A stretch of DNA of 64,000 nucleotides from Pseudomonas jinjuensis (lineage in GTDB: Bacteria > Pseudomonadota > Gammaproteobacteria > Pseudomonadales > Pseudomonadaceae). Both the position numbers and the translations under genes were made by a program. This document shows, one piece after another, positions 51,131 to 60,525 of this stretch. Where the stretch lies: the NCBI RefSeq assembly GCF_900103845.1, contig NZ_FNIJ01000002.1:211864-275863 (forward strand). Direction: 5' to 3'. The notes beneath the pieces were generated by a model. That model ran no database searches. It was given only the letters and a program-made list of their open reading frames with translations, and was not told the origin of the DNA. Every line of letters begins with the position of its first letter. Position 1 is the stretch's first letter.

Positions 51131-51220
51131 GTAGGAGCCAGCTTGCTGGCGATCCACCGTGCGAACCGGCAGCTCTCAGGGTGCCGGTAATTCCGGGATC
51201 GCCAGCAAGCTGGCTCCTAC
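51131..51220. repeat. REPIN
   Basis: Perfect 24-base inverted arms beginning GTAGGAGCCAGCTTGCTGGC (51131-51154) and its reverse complement (51197-51220), 42 bases apart. Related to but distinct in core from the REPIN at 43092 (GCCAGC versus GCGAGC). Confidence 0.9.
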
Positions 51221-51288
51221 AGGTCCGGCAGAGGATTCAACCGTAGAATGGAAAACCGCGAAGCGTTTTCCACCAATCCCGGCTCGAC

Positions 51289-53217
51289 TCACATCTCGTC
51301 GAAGAACCGCTCGTGCCAGTCCACCAGCGGCTGCGGGGCGTTGAGTTTCTGGCCGTAGATCACCGAGTAGGACAGCACGTTCTGCACGTACTGGCGGGTC
51401 TCGTCGAAGGGGATGGTTTCCACCCAGACGTCGAACGACAGGTGCCTGGTGTTGCGCAGCCATTGCCGCACGCGGCCGGGGCCGGCGTTGTAGGCGGCGG
51501 TGGCGAGCACGCGGTTGCCGTTGAACTGGCCGTGGATCTGGCTGAGGTAGGCGGCGCCGAGCTGGATGTTCAGGTCGGGCACGATCAGCTGCTGCGGCGA
51601 GCCCAGCGGGATGCCGAACTTGCGCGAGGTTTCCCTGGCGGTGGCCGGCATCAGCTGCATCAGGCCGGTGGCGCCGACGCTGGAGCGCGCGTCGGTCATG
51701 AACGCGCTTTCCTGGCGGGTGATGGCGAACACCCAGCTCGAATGCAGGCCGCGGGCGTTCGCCTCGCGCACCAGGCTGTCGCGGTGCGCCATGGGGAAGC
51801 GGATTTCCAGGTCGTCCCAGTACTGCGCCTGGCTGATCGAGCGGATCGCCGGGAAGTACCAGCGCATGTCGTAGGCCAGCTTGGCCTGGGCCAGCAGTTC
51901 GTCATGACTGAATAACCGCGCGGCGTGATACCACTCGCGCCGGGCGTTGATCACCTCGCCACGGTTGTAGAACTCCATGGCGCGCCGGGTGCTGGCGGCG
52001 TTGCGCACGCGCTGCATGGTGCGCGGATCGGGCGAGACCGGGCGGTTGTTCAGCTTGTAGGGCGCGTTGATGCGGTCGGCGGCGAGGAAGCCGTAGAAGT
52101 CGCGTTCCTGGGAAACCGGCTGGTAGAGGCTGACGGCGGCCTTGTTCTGCGGCTGCGCCAGTTGCAGCGAGCGCGCCTGCCAGTAGCGCCAGCGGTTGGT
52201 GTCGGCGAGGTCCTTGGGCAACTGGCGGGTCAACTGGTAGGCGTCGTCCCAGCGGCCGAGGCGCAGCAGCAGGCGCAGGCGCCATTCGGTGACGGTGTTG
52301 TCGCGCAGCTGCGGGTCGTACTTGGTCATCAGCGGCAGGGCGCGCGGGTCGAAGCTCTTGGCCAGGCTGAGGCCGATTTCCCGGGCGATGGCGACCTTCT
52401 CGTCGCTGGAGAACGGCAGGATGCCGGCGTAGTAGTCGAGCAGGTCCAGCGCCCGTTCCGGATTCTGCCTCGCCAGCCGGCGCAGGCCGAGGCCGACGAT
52501 GTCGGCGGTGACGTGGTCGCGGCGGGCGAAGCGGTCGGTCTGGCCGACAAGCGACGGATTCTGCGCGACCTTGATCATCAGCTCGCCGCGCTCGCCGAGG
52601 GTCGGCAGGCGCCGCGAGAGGGTGGTCGCCAGCCCGTAGTTGCGCGCCTGGGCGGCCAGCTTGAGGCGTTGCCAGACCTTTTCCTCGGTCATCTGGCCGT
52701 CGGCCTGCCAGAGGCCGAACAGGGTGTCGCAGGCGTCCGGCTGCGACTTGCCGACCAGCCACAGGCGCTCGGCGGTGGCGTAGCCGTCCTGCTTCTGGCC
52801 GCGGGTGATCTGGTACTGGCCGTAGCGGCAGTCCAGCTCGGTGAAGTTCATCTTCGGGTCGTAGTAGTTGACGAAGGTCTGCCAGTCGCCGCGTTCGGCC
52901 GACCAGCGCAGCCAGCGCAGCTTGAGCCAGTTGATCTGCGGCAGGTCGCCGTGTTCGGTGAGGAAGCGCTCGATCTCCTCGTTGCTGGCGTACTTCAGGC
53001 GGTTGGTCAGCTCGTCGTAGGCCAGGTAGGGTTCCAGCGGATAATCGGCGAGCGCCTGGCGATAGCGCATGTACGGGCCGCTGTCGCCCTTGCCCAGGGC
53101 CTTCCTGGCCTCGTCGTACATCTGGCGCTGCTGAGTGAGGGAGGCGGCGTGGGTCGTTTCCACGGCGGCCAGGCTGAAGAACAGGCAGGAAATCAGGGTA
53201 ACGAGACGACCGCGCAT
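51289..53217 (-). CDS. slt: Soluble lytic murein transglycosylase Slt
   Basis: A 642-residue periplasmic enzyme (identical length to P. aeruginosa Slt). Signal peptide at residues 1-24 (LVTLISCLFFSLAAVETTHAA). A long helical U-shaped domain leads to the C-terminal SLT domain with RQESAF (catalytic glutamate), GLMQLMPATA and ATAAYNAGPGR. It cleaves peptidoglycan glycosidic bonds with formation of 1,6-anhydro ends. The frame extends far upstream over the divergent uup gene, but MRGRLVTLIS at 53217 gives the signal peptide. Confidence 0.96.
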   Translation of the reverse strand: MRGRLVTLISCLFFSLAAVETTHAASLTQQRQMYDEARKALGKGDSGPYMRYRQALADYPLEPYLAYDELTNRLKYASNEEIERFLTEHGDLPQINWLKLRWLRWSAERGDWQTFVNYYDPKMNFTELDCRYGQYQITRGQKQDGYATAERLWLVGKSQPDACDTLFGLWQADGQMTEEKVWQRLKLAAQARNYGLATTLSRRLPTLGERGELMIKVAQNPSLVGQTDRFARRDHVTADIVGLGLRRLARQNPERALDLLDYYAGILPFSSDEKVAIAREIGLSLAKSFDPRALPLMTKYDPQLRDNTVTEWRLRLLLRLGRWDDAYQLTRQLPKDLADTNRWRYWQARSLQLAQPQNKAAVSLYQPVSQERDFYGFLAADRINAPYKLNNRPVSPDPRTMQRVRNAASTRRAMEFYNRGEVINARREWYHAARLFSHDELLAQAKLAYDMRWYFPAIRSISQAQYWDDLEIRFPMAHRDSLVREANARGLHSSWVFAITRQESAFMTDARSSVGATGLMQLMPATARETSRKFGIPLGSPQQLIVPDLNIQLGAAYLSQIHGQFNGNRVLATAAYNAGPGRVRQWLRNTRHLSFDVWVETIPFDETRQYVQNVLSYSVIYGQKLNAPQPLVDWHERFFDEM

Positions 53218-53347
53218 GGTACTTCCGGACAGGTGAACTACGAGGACGCCGGATACCAGCGTCAGCTTGGTTAAGCTTAGCCTGTTGCGTGATCGCGGAG
53301 AAAGATTCGCCGGCCGCTCGGCGCTCTGACTTTCGGCCGCTTTCCCG

Positions 53348-53353
53348 TACACT
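53348..53353 (+). promoter_or_regulatory. -10 candidate for uup
   Basis: TACACT 28 bases before the uup ATG in the slt/uup divergent spacer; no good -35. Confidence 0.35.
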
Positions 53354-53380
53354 GCGCGGCCAGTTTTCCGGAGATCGCCC

Positions 53381-55294
53381 ATGACCCTGCTGAAGTTCAC
53401 CGATGTGTCTCTCGCCTTTGGCGCCATGCCGCTGCTGGACAAGGTGTCCTGGCAGATCGCCAGGGGAGAGCGGGTGTGCATCATCGGCCGCAACGGCACC
53501 GGCAAGTCGAGCATGCTGAAGCTGGTGAAGGGCGAGCAGATGCGCGATGACGGCGACATCTGGCGGGCTCCTGCGCTGAAGATCGGCGAACTGCCGCAGG
53601 AACTGCCGCGCGCCGACGAGCGCACGGTGTATGACGTGGTCGCCGAAGGGCTCGCCGAAGTCGGTGAGCTGATCGCCCGCTACCACCACCTCAGCCTGCA
53701 TATCGAGAACGACGACGATCTGGCGAAGCTGGCCCGCGTCCAGCAGGAGCTGGAAGCCCGCGACGGCTGGCGCCTGCAGCAACTGGTGGAAAGCACCCTG
53801 AGCCGCCTGCAGCTGCCGGCGGACAAGACCCTGGCCGAGCTTTCCGGTGGCTGGCGCCGCCGCGTGCTGCTGGCCCAGGCGCTGGTGGCCGAGCCCGACC
53901 TGCTGCTGCTCGACGAACCGACCAACCATCTCGACATCGGCGCCATCGCCTGGCTCGAGGAGGCGCTGGCCGGTTTCCCCGGCGCGGTGCTGTTCATCAC
54001 CCACGACCGTGCCTTCCTGCAGGCGGTGGCCACCCGCATCCTTGAACTGGACCGTGGCCACCTGATCGACTGGAACGGCGACTACGCCAGCTTCCTGGTG
54101 CACAAGGAACAGCAACTGGCGGCGGAAGAGGCGGCCAACGCGCTGTTCGACAAGCGCCTGGCCCAGGAAGAAGTGTGGATTCGCCAGGGCATCAAGGCCC
54201 GCCGGACCCGCAATGAGGGCCGCGTGCGCGCCCTGAAGGCGATGCGCTCCGAACGCTCCGAACGCCGCGAGCGGCAGGGCAAGGCGAGCTTCCAGCTGGA
54301 AGGCGCGGAGAAATCCGGCAAGCAGGTGATAGTCGCCGAGAAGGTCAGCTTCGCCCATCCGGGCGGCGAGCCGCTGATCCGCGATTTCTCCCTGGTGCTG
54401 CAGCGCGGCGACCGCATCGGCCTGCTCGGCGCCAACGGCACCGGCAAGACCACGCTGCTCAAGCTGCTGCTCGGTGAGCTGGAGCCGACCAGCGGCAGCA
54501 TCAAGTTCGGCACCAAGCTGGAAGTCGCCTATTTCGACCAGTTGCGCCTGCAACTGGAGCCGGAAAAGACCGTCATCGACAACATTTCCGAAGGCCGCGA
54601 GTTCATCACCATCGACGGCCAGAACCGCCACATCCTCAGCTATCTCGGCGACTTCCTGTTCACCCCGCAGCGGGCGCGCACGCCGGTGAAGGCGCTGTCC
54701 GGCGGCGAGCGCGCGCGCCTGCTGCTGGCCAAGCTGTTCAGCAAGCCGGCCAACCTGCTGGTGCTCGACGAACCGACCAACGACCTCGACGTGGAAACCC
54801 TGGAGTTGCTGGAGGAAGTGCTGCTCGGCTTCCAGGGCACCGTGCTGATGGTCAGCCACGACCGGGCCTTCCTCGACAACGTGGTGACCAGCACCCTGGT
54901 GTTCGAGGGCGAAGGGCGCGTGCGCGAATACGTCGGCGGCTACCAGGACTGGCTGCGCCAGGGCGGCTCGCCGCGCCTGCTGGGCGTGGGCGAGCTGAAG
55001 GACACGGCGGAAAAGGCCGAGCCGGCTGCCGCCGCGCCGGTCGCGCAACCCACCGCCAGCGCCGCGCCGGAAGCGAAGAAGAAGCTCAGCTACAAGCTGC
55101 AGCGCGAGCTGGATGCGATTCCCGGGCAGATCGAGAAGCTGGAGGCGGAACTGGCGGCGCTGCAGGAAGAAACCGCGTCGCCGACCTTCTACCAGCGGCC
55201 GCAGGAAGAGACGCGCATCGCCCTGGAGCGCCTGACTTCGCTGCAGCAGGAACTGGACCGGCTGATCGAGCGCTGGGCCGAACTGGAAGACTGA
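53381..55294 (+). CDS. uup: ABC-F ATPase Uup
   Basis: A 637-residue ABC-F protein without membrane domains. Two nucleotide-binding domains: Walker A GRNGTGKS and GANGTGKT, signatures LSGGWRRRV and LSGGERARL, Walker B LLLLDEPTNHLD and LLVLDEPTNDLD. The C-terminal 80 residues form a basic coiled coil (KKKLSYKLQRELDAIPGQIE ...) characteristic of Uup. ABC-F proteins act on ribosomes; Uup affects transposon excision and competitive fitness in E. coli. Confidence 0.94.
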   Translation: MTLLKFTDVSLAFGAMPLLDKVSWQIARGERVCIIGRNGTGKSSMLKLVKGEQMRDDGDIWRAPALKIGELPQELPRADERTVYDVVAEGLAEVGELIARYHHLSLHIENDDDLAKLARVQQELEARDGWRLQQLVESTLSRLQLPADKTLAELSGGWRRRVLLAQALVAEPDLLLLDEPTNHLDIGAIAWLEEALAGFPGAVLFITHDRAFLQAVATRILELDRGHLIDWNGDYASFLVHKEQQLAAEEAANALFDKRLAQEEVWIRQGIKARRTRNEGRVRALKAMRSERSERRERQGKASFQLEGAEKSGKQVIVAEKVSFAHPGGEPLIRDFSLVLQRGDRIGLLGANGTGKTTLLKLLLGELEPTSGSIKFGTKLEVAYFDQLRLQLEPEKTVIDNISEGREFITIDGQNRHILSYLGDFLFTPQRARTPVKALSGGERARLLLAKLFSKPANLLVLDEPTNDLDVETLELLEEVLLGFQGTVLMVSHDRAFLDNVVTSTLVFEGEGRVREYVGGYQDWLRQGGSPRLLGVGELKDTAEKAEPAAAAPVAQPTASAAPEAKKKLSYKLQRELDAIPGQIEKLEAELAALQEETASPTFYQRPQEETRIALERLTSLQQELDRLIERWAELED

Positions 55295-55303
55295 GAAGGG
55301 AAG

Positions 55304-55334
55304 GGCGGCAGGCTCTCTCGAAGAGCCTGCCGCC
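55304..55334. terminator. Hairpin between convergent uup and usp
   Basis: Perfect 13-bp stem beginning GGCGGCAGGCTCT, 5-base loop, no T-tract on either side. Confidence 0.6.
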
Positions 55335-55340
55335 AGCGAG

Positions 55341-55781
55341 TCACTCGTGTTTCTGCAGGCGCACGGCGAGTACGTCGCACGGCGCACCATGCAGCACGTC
55401 GTTGGCGGTGGAGCCGAGCAGCAGGGCGAGGCCGTGGCGGCCGTGGCTGCCGACCACGATCAGGTCGCAGGTCTGTTCCGCGGCCAGGCGGTGGATTTCC
55501 TGGCGCGGCTGGCCGTAGACCAGGTGGCATTGCGACGTGGTGATCTGCGGATAGCTGACGGTGAACTGGTGCAGGCGCTCCTTGGCCTGGTCGAACTGCT
55601 GCTGCTGGAGCATCGACAGGTCCATCGGCACGTCACCGCCGAAGGCCATGGCCATGGGTTCCACCACATGCACCACCGACAGCTTCGCTTGCGTGCTGGT
55701 GGCCAACGCGACGGCTCGCTTCATCACCGGATCGCACTCTTCGGTGAGATCGACTGCGACGAGAATGTGTTGGTAGAGCAT
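55341..55781 (-). CDS. Universal stress protein (UspA family)
   Basis: A 146-residue Usp domain: start LYQHILVAVDLTEECDPVMK and ATP-binding-type motif GSHGRHGLALLLGSTANDVL (GxxGxxG-9x-GST). The ATG at 55781 has an AAGGAG ribosome-binding site; the frame stays open another 240 codons upstream over the divergent gene, which is shadow. UspA proteins respond to starvation and oxidative stress. Confidence 0.93.
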   Translation of the reverse strand: MLYQHILVAVDLTEECDPVMKRAVALATSTQAKLSVVHVVEPMAMAFGGDVPMDLSMLQQQQFDQAKERLHQFTVSYPQITTSQCHLVYGQPRQEIHRLAAEQTCDLIVVGSHGRHGLALLLGSTANDVLHGAPCDVLAVRLQKHE

Positions 55782-55862
55782 GGAGCGTCTCCTTCTGGGG
55801 ACTGAATAAGTACAAGTATGGCCTTGTCGGCCGCACATGGCCTGCCTGGCCGGAGAATTGCC

Positions 55863-56303
55863 GTGACGAACACCTGGATCCTGATCCTGCTCCTCGGTCT
55901 GTTGCTCAGTCCGCTGGCCTGGCTGCTGCCTTCGCGCAACCAGCGCGGGCAGATGGCACTGCGCCTGGAAGCGCGGCGCCTGGGCCTGGCCATGCAGCTC
56001 TCGCGCCAGGAATGGCCGCACTGGCTGGAACAACAGCCGCCGGTGTCCTGCGCCCAGTACCACCGCGGCCGCAGCAAGGGCCGCAGCGACGCCTGGCAGT
56101 ACTGGCAGAGCGCTCCCGGCCAGTGGCTGGACCGCTGGCGCGAGGATAGTGCCGCGCCCGAGCTGGCCAGCGCATTGGCGAATCTGCCGAAGGACGTCTA
56201 CATGGTCGAGGCGACGCCCCAGTACATCGCACTCTACTGGGGCGAACGCGGCGACAGCGCCGATCTGCAGCGGATCGCCGACTTCCTTTCCCGCCACGCC
56301 TGA
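55863..56303 (+). CDS. Conserved membrane-anchored protein, preprotein-translocase-subunit-like length, function unknown
   Basis: A 146-residue protein with a single N-terminal membrane helix (WILILLLGLLLSPLAWLLP) and a cytoplasmic or periplasmic basic/aromatic tail. I do not recognise a family. The start is a GTG at 55863 preceded by GGAGA; an ATG at 55818 is possible but lies before the ribosome-binding site. Divergent from usp. Confidence 0.75.
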   Translation: MTNTWILILLLGLLLSPLAWLLPSRNQRGQMALRLEARRLGLAMQLSRQEWPHWLEQQPPVSCAQYHRGRSKGRSDAWQYWQSAPGQWLDRWREDSAAPELASALANLPKDVYMVEATPQYIALYWGERGDSADLQRIADFLSRHA

Positions 56304-56674
56304 TCCCGCCGTCCGCCCGGTTCCCGCCGGGCTTTGCATCCCCCTCGGTTTCCTACACTTCGTCCTACAGGCTCCAGGCCTTGCAAGGGACCGTGCGGTC
56401 ATTTCCGAACGCCTCGGTCCAGAGGCATTCCTGCCATTTCCCCGCCTCTTTGTGCCGATTGACAATCGGACGCTTTTCCACGATGGTGTTCGCACCCGAA
56501 TCAAACGGGCGTATGAATCGAGCGTTTGTATCGCGTGGAACGCTCGGAATACAGCCCGGCTATCGCGTCGGCGGGTATGCCGCAGGCCTCGGGACTATGC
56601 TCGGCAAAGCCGGCAGGCCCGGTAAACGGCGTCCGATGTGCAAGTCAAAGCTACCTTAGCGTGGAGATCAGTTG
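56304..56674 (+). promoter_or_regulatory. fadBA control region
   Basis: 370 bases without a gene before fadB. It contains two PsrA-like boxes (56502-56528) but no obvious sigma-70 promoter. The rest shows no hairpin or coding character that I can support. Confidence 0.5.
56502..56528. promoter_or_regulatory. Two adjacent PsrA-like operator boxes
   Basis: Box A CAAACGGGCGTATG (56502-56515) and box B GAATCGAGCGTTTG (56515-56528) each match the PsrA pattern [C/G]AAAC-N4-GTTT[G/C] with one mismatch. They abut, centres 13 bases apart, about 150 bases upstream of fadB. In P. aeruginosa PsrA is a long-chain-fatty-acid-responsive repressor of fadBA. Confidence 0.5.
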
Positions 56675-58822
56675 ATGATTTACCAAGGTAAAGCCATCAC
56701 GGTTAAGGCTCTTGAAAACGGCATGGTCGAGCTGAAGTTCGACCTCGAGGGCGAGTCCGTCAACAAGTTCAACCGGCTCACCCTGAACGAACTGCGTCAG
56801 GCCGTGGACACCCTCAAGGCCGACCCGTCCGTGAAGGGCGTGCTCGTGACCAGCGGCAAGGACGTCTTCATCGTCGGCGCCGACATCACCGAATTCGTCG
56901 AAACCTTCAAGCTCCCCGATGAAGAACTGCTGGCCGGCAACCTCGAAGCCAACAGGATCTTCAGCGACTTCGAAGACCTCGCTGTCCCGACCGTAGCCGC
57001 GATCAACGGCATCGCCCTCGGCGGCGGCCTGGAAATGGCCCTCTCCGCGGACTTCCGCGTGATGAGCAGCAACGCCGTGATCGGCCTGCCGGAAACCAAG
57101 CTGGGCATCTACCCGGGCTTCGGCGGCACCGTGCGCCTGCCGCGCCTGATCGGCTGCGACAACGCCGTCGAGTGGATCGCTTCCGGCAAGGAGAACAAGG
57201 CCGAGGACGCGCTGAAAGTGCGTGCCGTCGATGCCGTGGTCGCTCCCGAGCAACTGCGCGCCGCCGCCCTCGACCTGCTGCGGCGCGCCATCGCCGGCGA
57301 GCTCGACCACAAGGCCCGCCGCCAGCCCAAGCTGGAGAAGCTGAAGCTCAATGCCATCGAGCAGATGCTCGCCTTCGAGAGCGCCAAGGGCTTCGTCGCC
57401 GGCCAGGCCGGTCCGAACTACCCGGCGCCGCTGGAAGCCATCAAGACCATCCAGAAGGCCGCCAACTTCACCCGCGACAAGGCGCTGGAAGTCGAGGCCC
57501 AGGGCTTCGTCAAGCTGGCCAAGACCTCGGTCGCGGAGAGCCTGATCGGCCTGTTCCTGAATGACCAGGCGCTCAAGCACAAGGCGAAGATCCACGACGA
57601 AGCCGCCCGCGACATCAAGCTGGCCGCCGTGCTCGGCGCCGGCATCATGGGTGGCGGCATAGCCTACCAGTCGGCGGTGAAGGGCACCCCGATCCTGATG
57701 AAGGACATTCGCGAGGAAGCCGTGCAGCTCGGCCTGAACGAGGCCTCCAAGCTGCTCGGCAAGCGCGTCGAGAAGGGCCGCCTGACCCCGGCGAAGATGG
57801 CCGAGGCGCTGAATGCGATTCGTCCGACACTGTCCTACGGCGATTTCGGCAACGTCGACATCGTGGTCGAGGCCGTGGTCGAGAACCCGAAGGTGAAGCA
57901 GGCCGTGCTCGCCGAAGTGGAAGGCCAGGTGAAGGAAGACGCGATCCTCGCCTCCAACACCTCGACCATCTCCATCAGCCTGCTGGCCAAGGCGCTGAAG
58001 CGTCCGGAAAACTTCGTCGGCATGCACTTCTTCAACCCGGTGCACATGATGCCGCTGGTGGAAGTGATCCGCGGCGAGAAGTCCGGCGAAGTGGCCGTCG
58101 CCACCACCGTCGCCTACGCCAGGAAGATGGGCAAGAGCCCGATCGTGGTCAACGACTGCCCGGGCTTCCTGGTCAACCGCGTGCTGTTCCCGTACTTCGG
58201 CGGCTTCGCCAAGCTGCTCGGCTTCGGCGTCGACTTCGTGCGCATCGACAAGGTCATGGAGAAGTTCGGCTGGCCCATGGGCCCGGCCTACCTGTCCGAC
58301 GTGGTCGGCATCGACACCGGCCACCACGGCCGTGACGTGATGGCCGAGGGCTTCCCGGAGCGCATGGCGGTCGAGGGCAAGACCGCCGTCGACGTGATGT
58401 ACGAGGCCAACCGCCTGGGCCAGAAGAACGGCAAGGGCTTCTACGCCTACGAGACCGACAAGCGCGGCAAGCCGAAGAAGGTCACCGACCCGCAGGCCTA
58501 CGAGATCCTCAAGCCGATCGTCAGCGAGCAGCGCGAGCTGAGCGACGAGGACATCGTCAACATCATGATGATCCCGCTGTGCCTGGAAACCGTGCGCTGC
58601 CTGGAGGACGGCATCGTCGAGAGCGCCGCCGAGGCCGACATGGGCCTGATCTACGGCATCGGCTTCCCGCCCTTCCGTGGTGGTGCGCTGCGCTACATCG
58701 ACTCCATCGGTGTGGCCGAATTCGTCGCCCTGGCGGACAAGTACGCCGACCTGGGGCCGCTGTACCAGCCGACTGCGAAACTGCGTGAAATGGCGGCCAA
58801 CGGCCGGAAATTCTTCGGTTGA
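56675..58822 (+). CDS. fadB: Fatty acid oxidation complex alpha subunit
   Basis: A 715-residue multifunctional beta-oxidation enzyme. N-terminal enoyl-CoA hydratase/isomerase with E120 (ALGGGLE) and E140 (GLPETKLG); C-terminal 3-hydroxyacyl-CoA dehydrogenase with NAD motif [10 protein letters not shown] and H451 in GMHFFNPVH. Forms the alpha2-beta2 trifunctional complex with FadA. The ATG at 56675 has GGAG eight bases upstream; a preceding TTG is in frame. Operon with fadA (30-base gap). Confidence 0.97.
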   Translation: MIYQGKAITVKALENGMVELKFDLEGESVNKFNRLTLNELRQAVDTLKADPSVKGVLVTSGKDVFIVGADITEFVETFKLPDEELLAGNLEANRIFSDFEDLAVPTVAAINGIALGGGLEMALSADFRVMSSNAVIGLPETKLGIYPGFGGTVRLPRLIGCDNAVEWIASGKENKAEDALKVRAVDAVVAPEQLRAAALDLLRRAIAGELDHKARRQPKLEKLKLNAIEQMLAFESAKGFVAGQAGPNYPAPLEAIKTIQKAANFTRDKALEVEAQGFVKLAKTSVAESLIGLFLNDQALKHKAKIHDEAARDIKLAAVLGAGIMGGGIAYQSAVKGTPILMKDIREEAVQLGLNEASKLLGKRVEKGRLTPAKMAEALNAIRPTLSYGDFGNVDIVVEAVVENPKVKQAVLAEVEGQVKEDAILASNTSTISISLLAKALKRPENFVGMHFFNPVHMMPLVEVIRGEKSGEVAVATTVAYARKMGKSPIVVNDCPGFLVNRVLFPYFGGFAKLLGFGVDFVRIDKVMEKFGWPMGPAYLSDVVGIDTGHHGRDVMAEGFPERMAVEGKTAVDVMYEANRLGQKNGKGFYAYETDKRGKPKKVTDPQAYEILKPIVSEQRELSDEDIVNIMMIPLCLETVRCLEDGIVESAAEADMGLIYGIGFPPFRGGALRYIDSIGVAEFVALADKYADLGPLYQPTAKLREMAANGRKFFG

Positions 58823-58837
58823 GTGCGGAACGATTAG

Positions 58838-60028
<1,191 letters not shown>

Positions 60029-60045
60029 GCTAAACCGGGTGAACG

Positions 60046-60074
60046 AGCCGGGGCCTTGTGCCCCGGCTTTTTGT
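60046..60074 (+). terminator. Terminator of fadBA
   Basis: 8-bp stem AGCCGGGG / CCCCGGCT, 7-base loop, then TTTTTGTTT. Confidence 0.92.
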
Positions 60075-60181
60075 TTCATGATCCGTTTGCCCTGTGCGAA
60101 TCGGATGAACGCGGAAGCCGGGATTGCCCGGCACGCACTCAAGCTGCAGAATCGCCGCTTTTTTGCCGGAGGAGGCGGAAC

Positions 60182-60445
60182 ATGCCATTGCAGACGGGAC
60201 TCTATCGACACTACAAGGGGCAGCACTACCGCGTCGTCGGGTTGGCCCGGCACTCGGAAACCGAGGAAGAACTGGTCATCTACCAGGCGCTGTACGGCGA
60301 ATTCGGTCTCTGGGCGCGTCCGCTGCGCATGTTCACCGAGGCGGTGGAAGTGGACGGCGAACTGGTTCCGCGCTTTGCTCTGGTGAGCGCGGAAGAGGAC
60401 CCGCTGGGCTTGACCCAGGTCGTCTCCGGGGAAGGCCAAGCTTGA
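60182..60445 (+). CDS. DUF1653 family protein
   Basis: An 87-residue protein with the DUF1653 pattern GLYRHYKGQHYRVVGLARHS and LWARPLRMFTE. Function unknown. A strong GGAGGAGGCGGA ribosome-binding site precedes the ATG. The topA promoter begins within its last codons. Confidence 0.9.
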   Translation: MPLQTGLYRHYKGQHYRVVGLARHSETEEELVIYQALYGEFGLWARPLRMFTEAVEVDGELVPRFALVSAEEDPLGLTQVVSGEGQA

Positions 60446-60471
60446 CCTCGGTGCGAACGCCACTATATATA
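60442..60471 (+). promoter_or_regulatory. Probable topA promoter
   Basis: -35 TTGACC (60442-60447) and a TATATATA tract (60464-60471) giving a -10 at 16-18-base spacing. The -35 overlaps the stop codon of the preceding gene. The GC-rich spacer is compatible with supercoiling-sensitive control. Confidence 0.5.
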
Positions 60472-60525
60472 GCGGCGCCTCCCTCCTTTTAATTTCATCT
60501 ATTCGACGCAGGAATCTTCCGATCC

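Noticed and set aside
43092-51220. REP elements considered as a CRISPR-like array
   Set aside because: Only two pairs, each inverted rather than direct, with no regular spacers and no cas genes.
51902-55390. An 1162-codon minus-strand frame across slt and uup
   Set aside because: It runs through two well-identified genes in wrong frames; its apparent motifs are frame-shifted Slt sequence.
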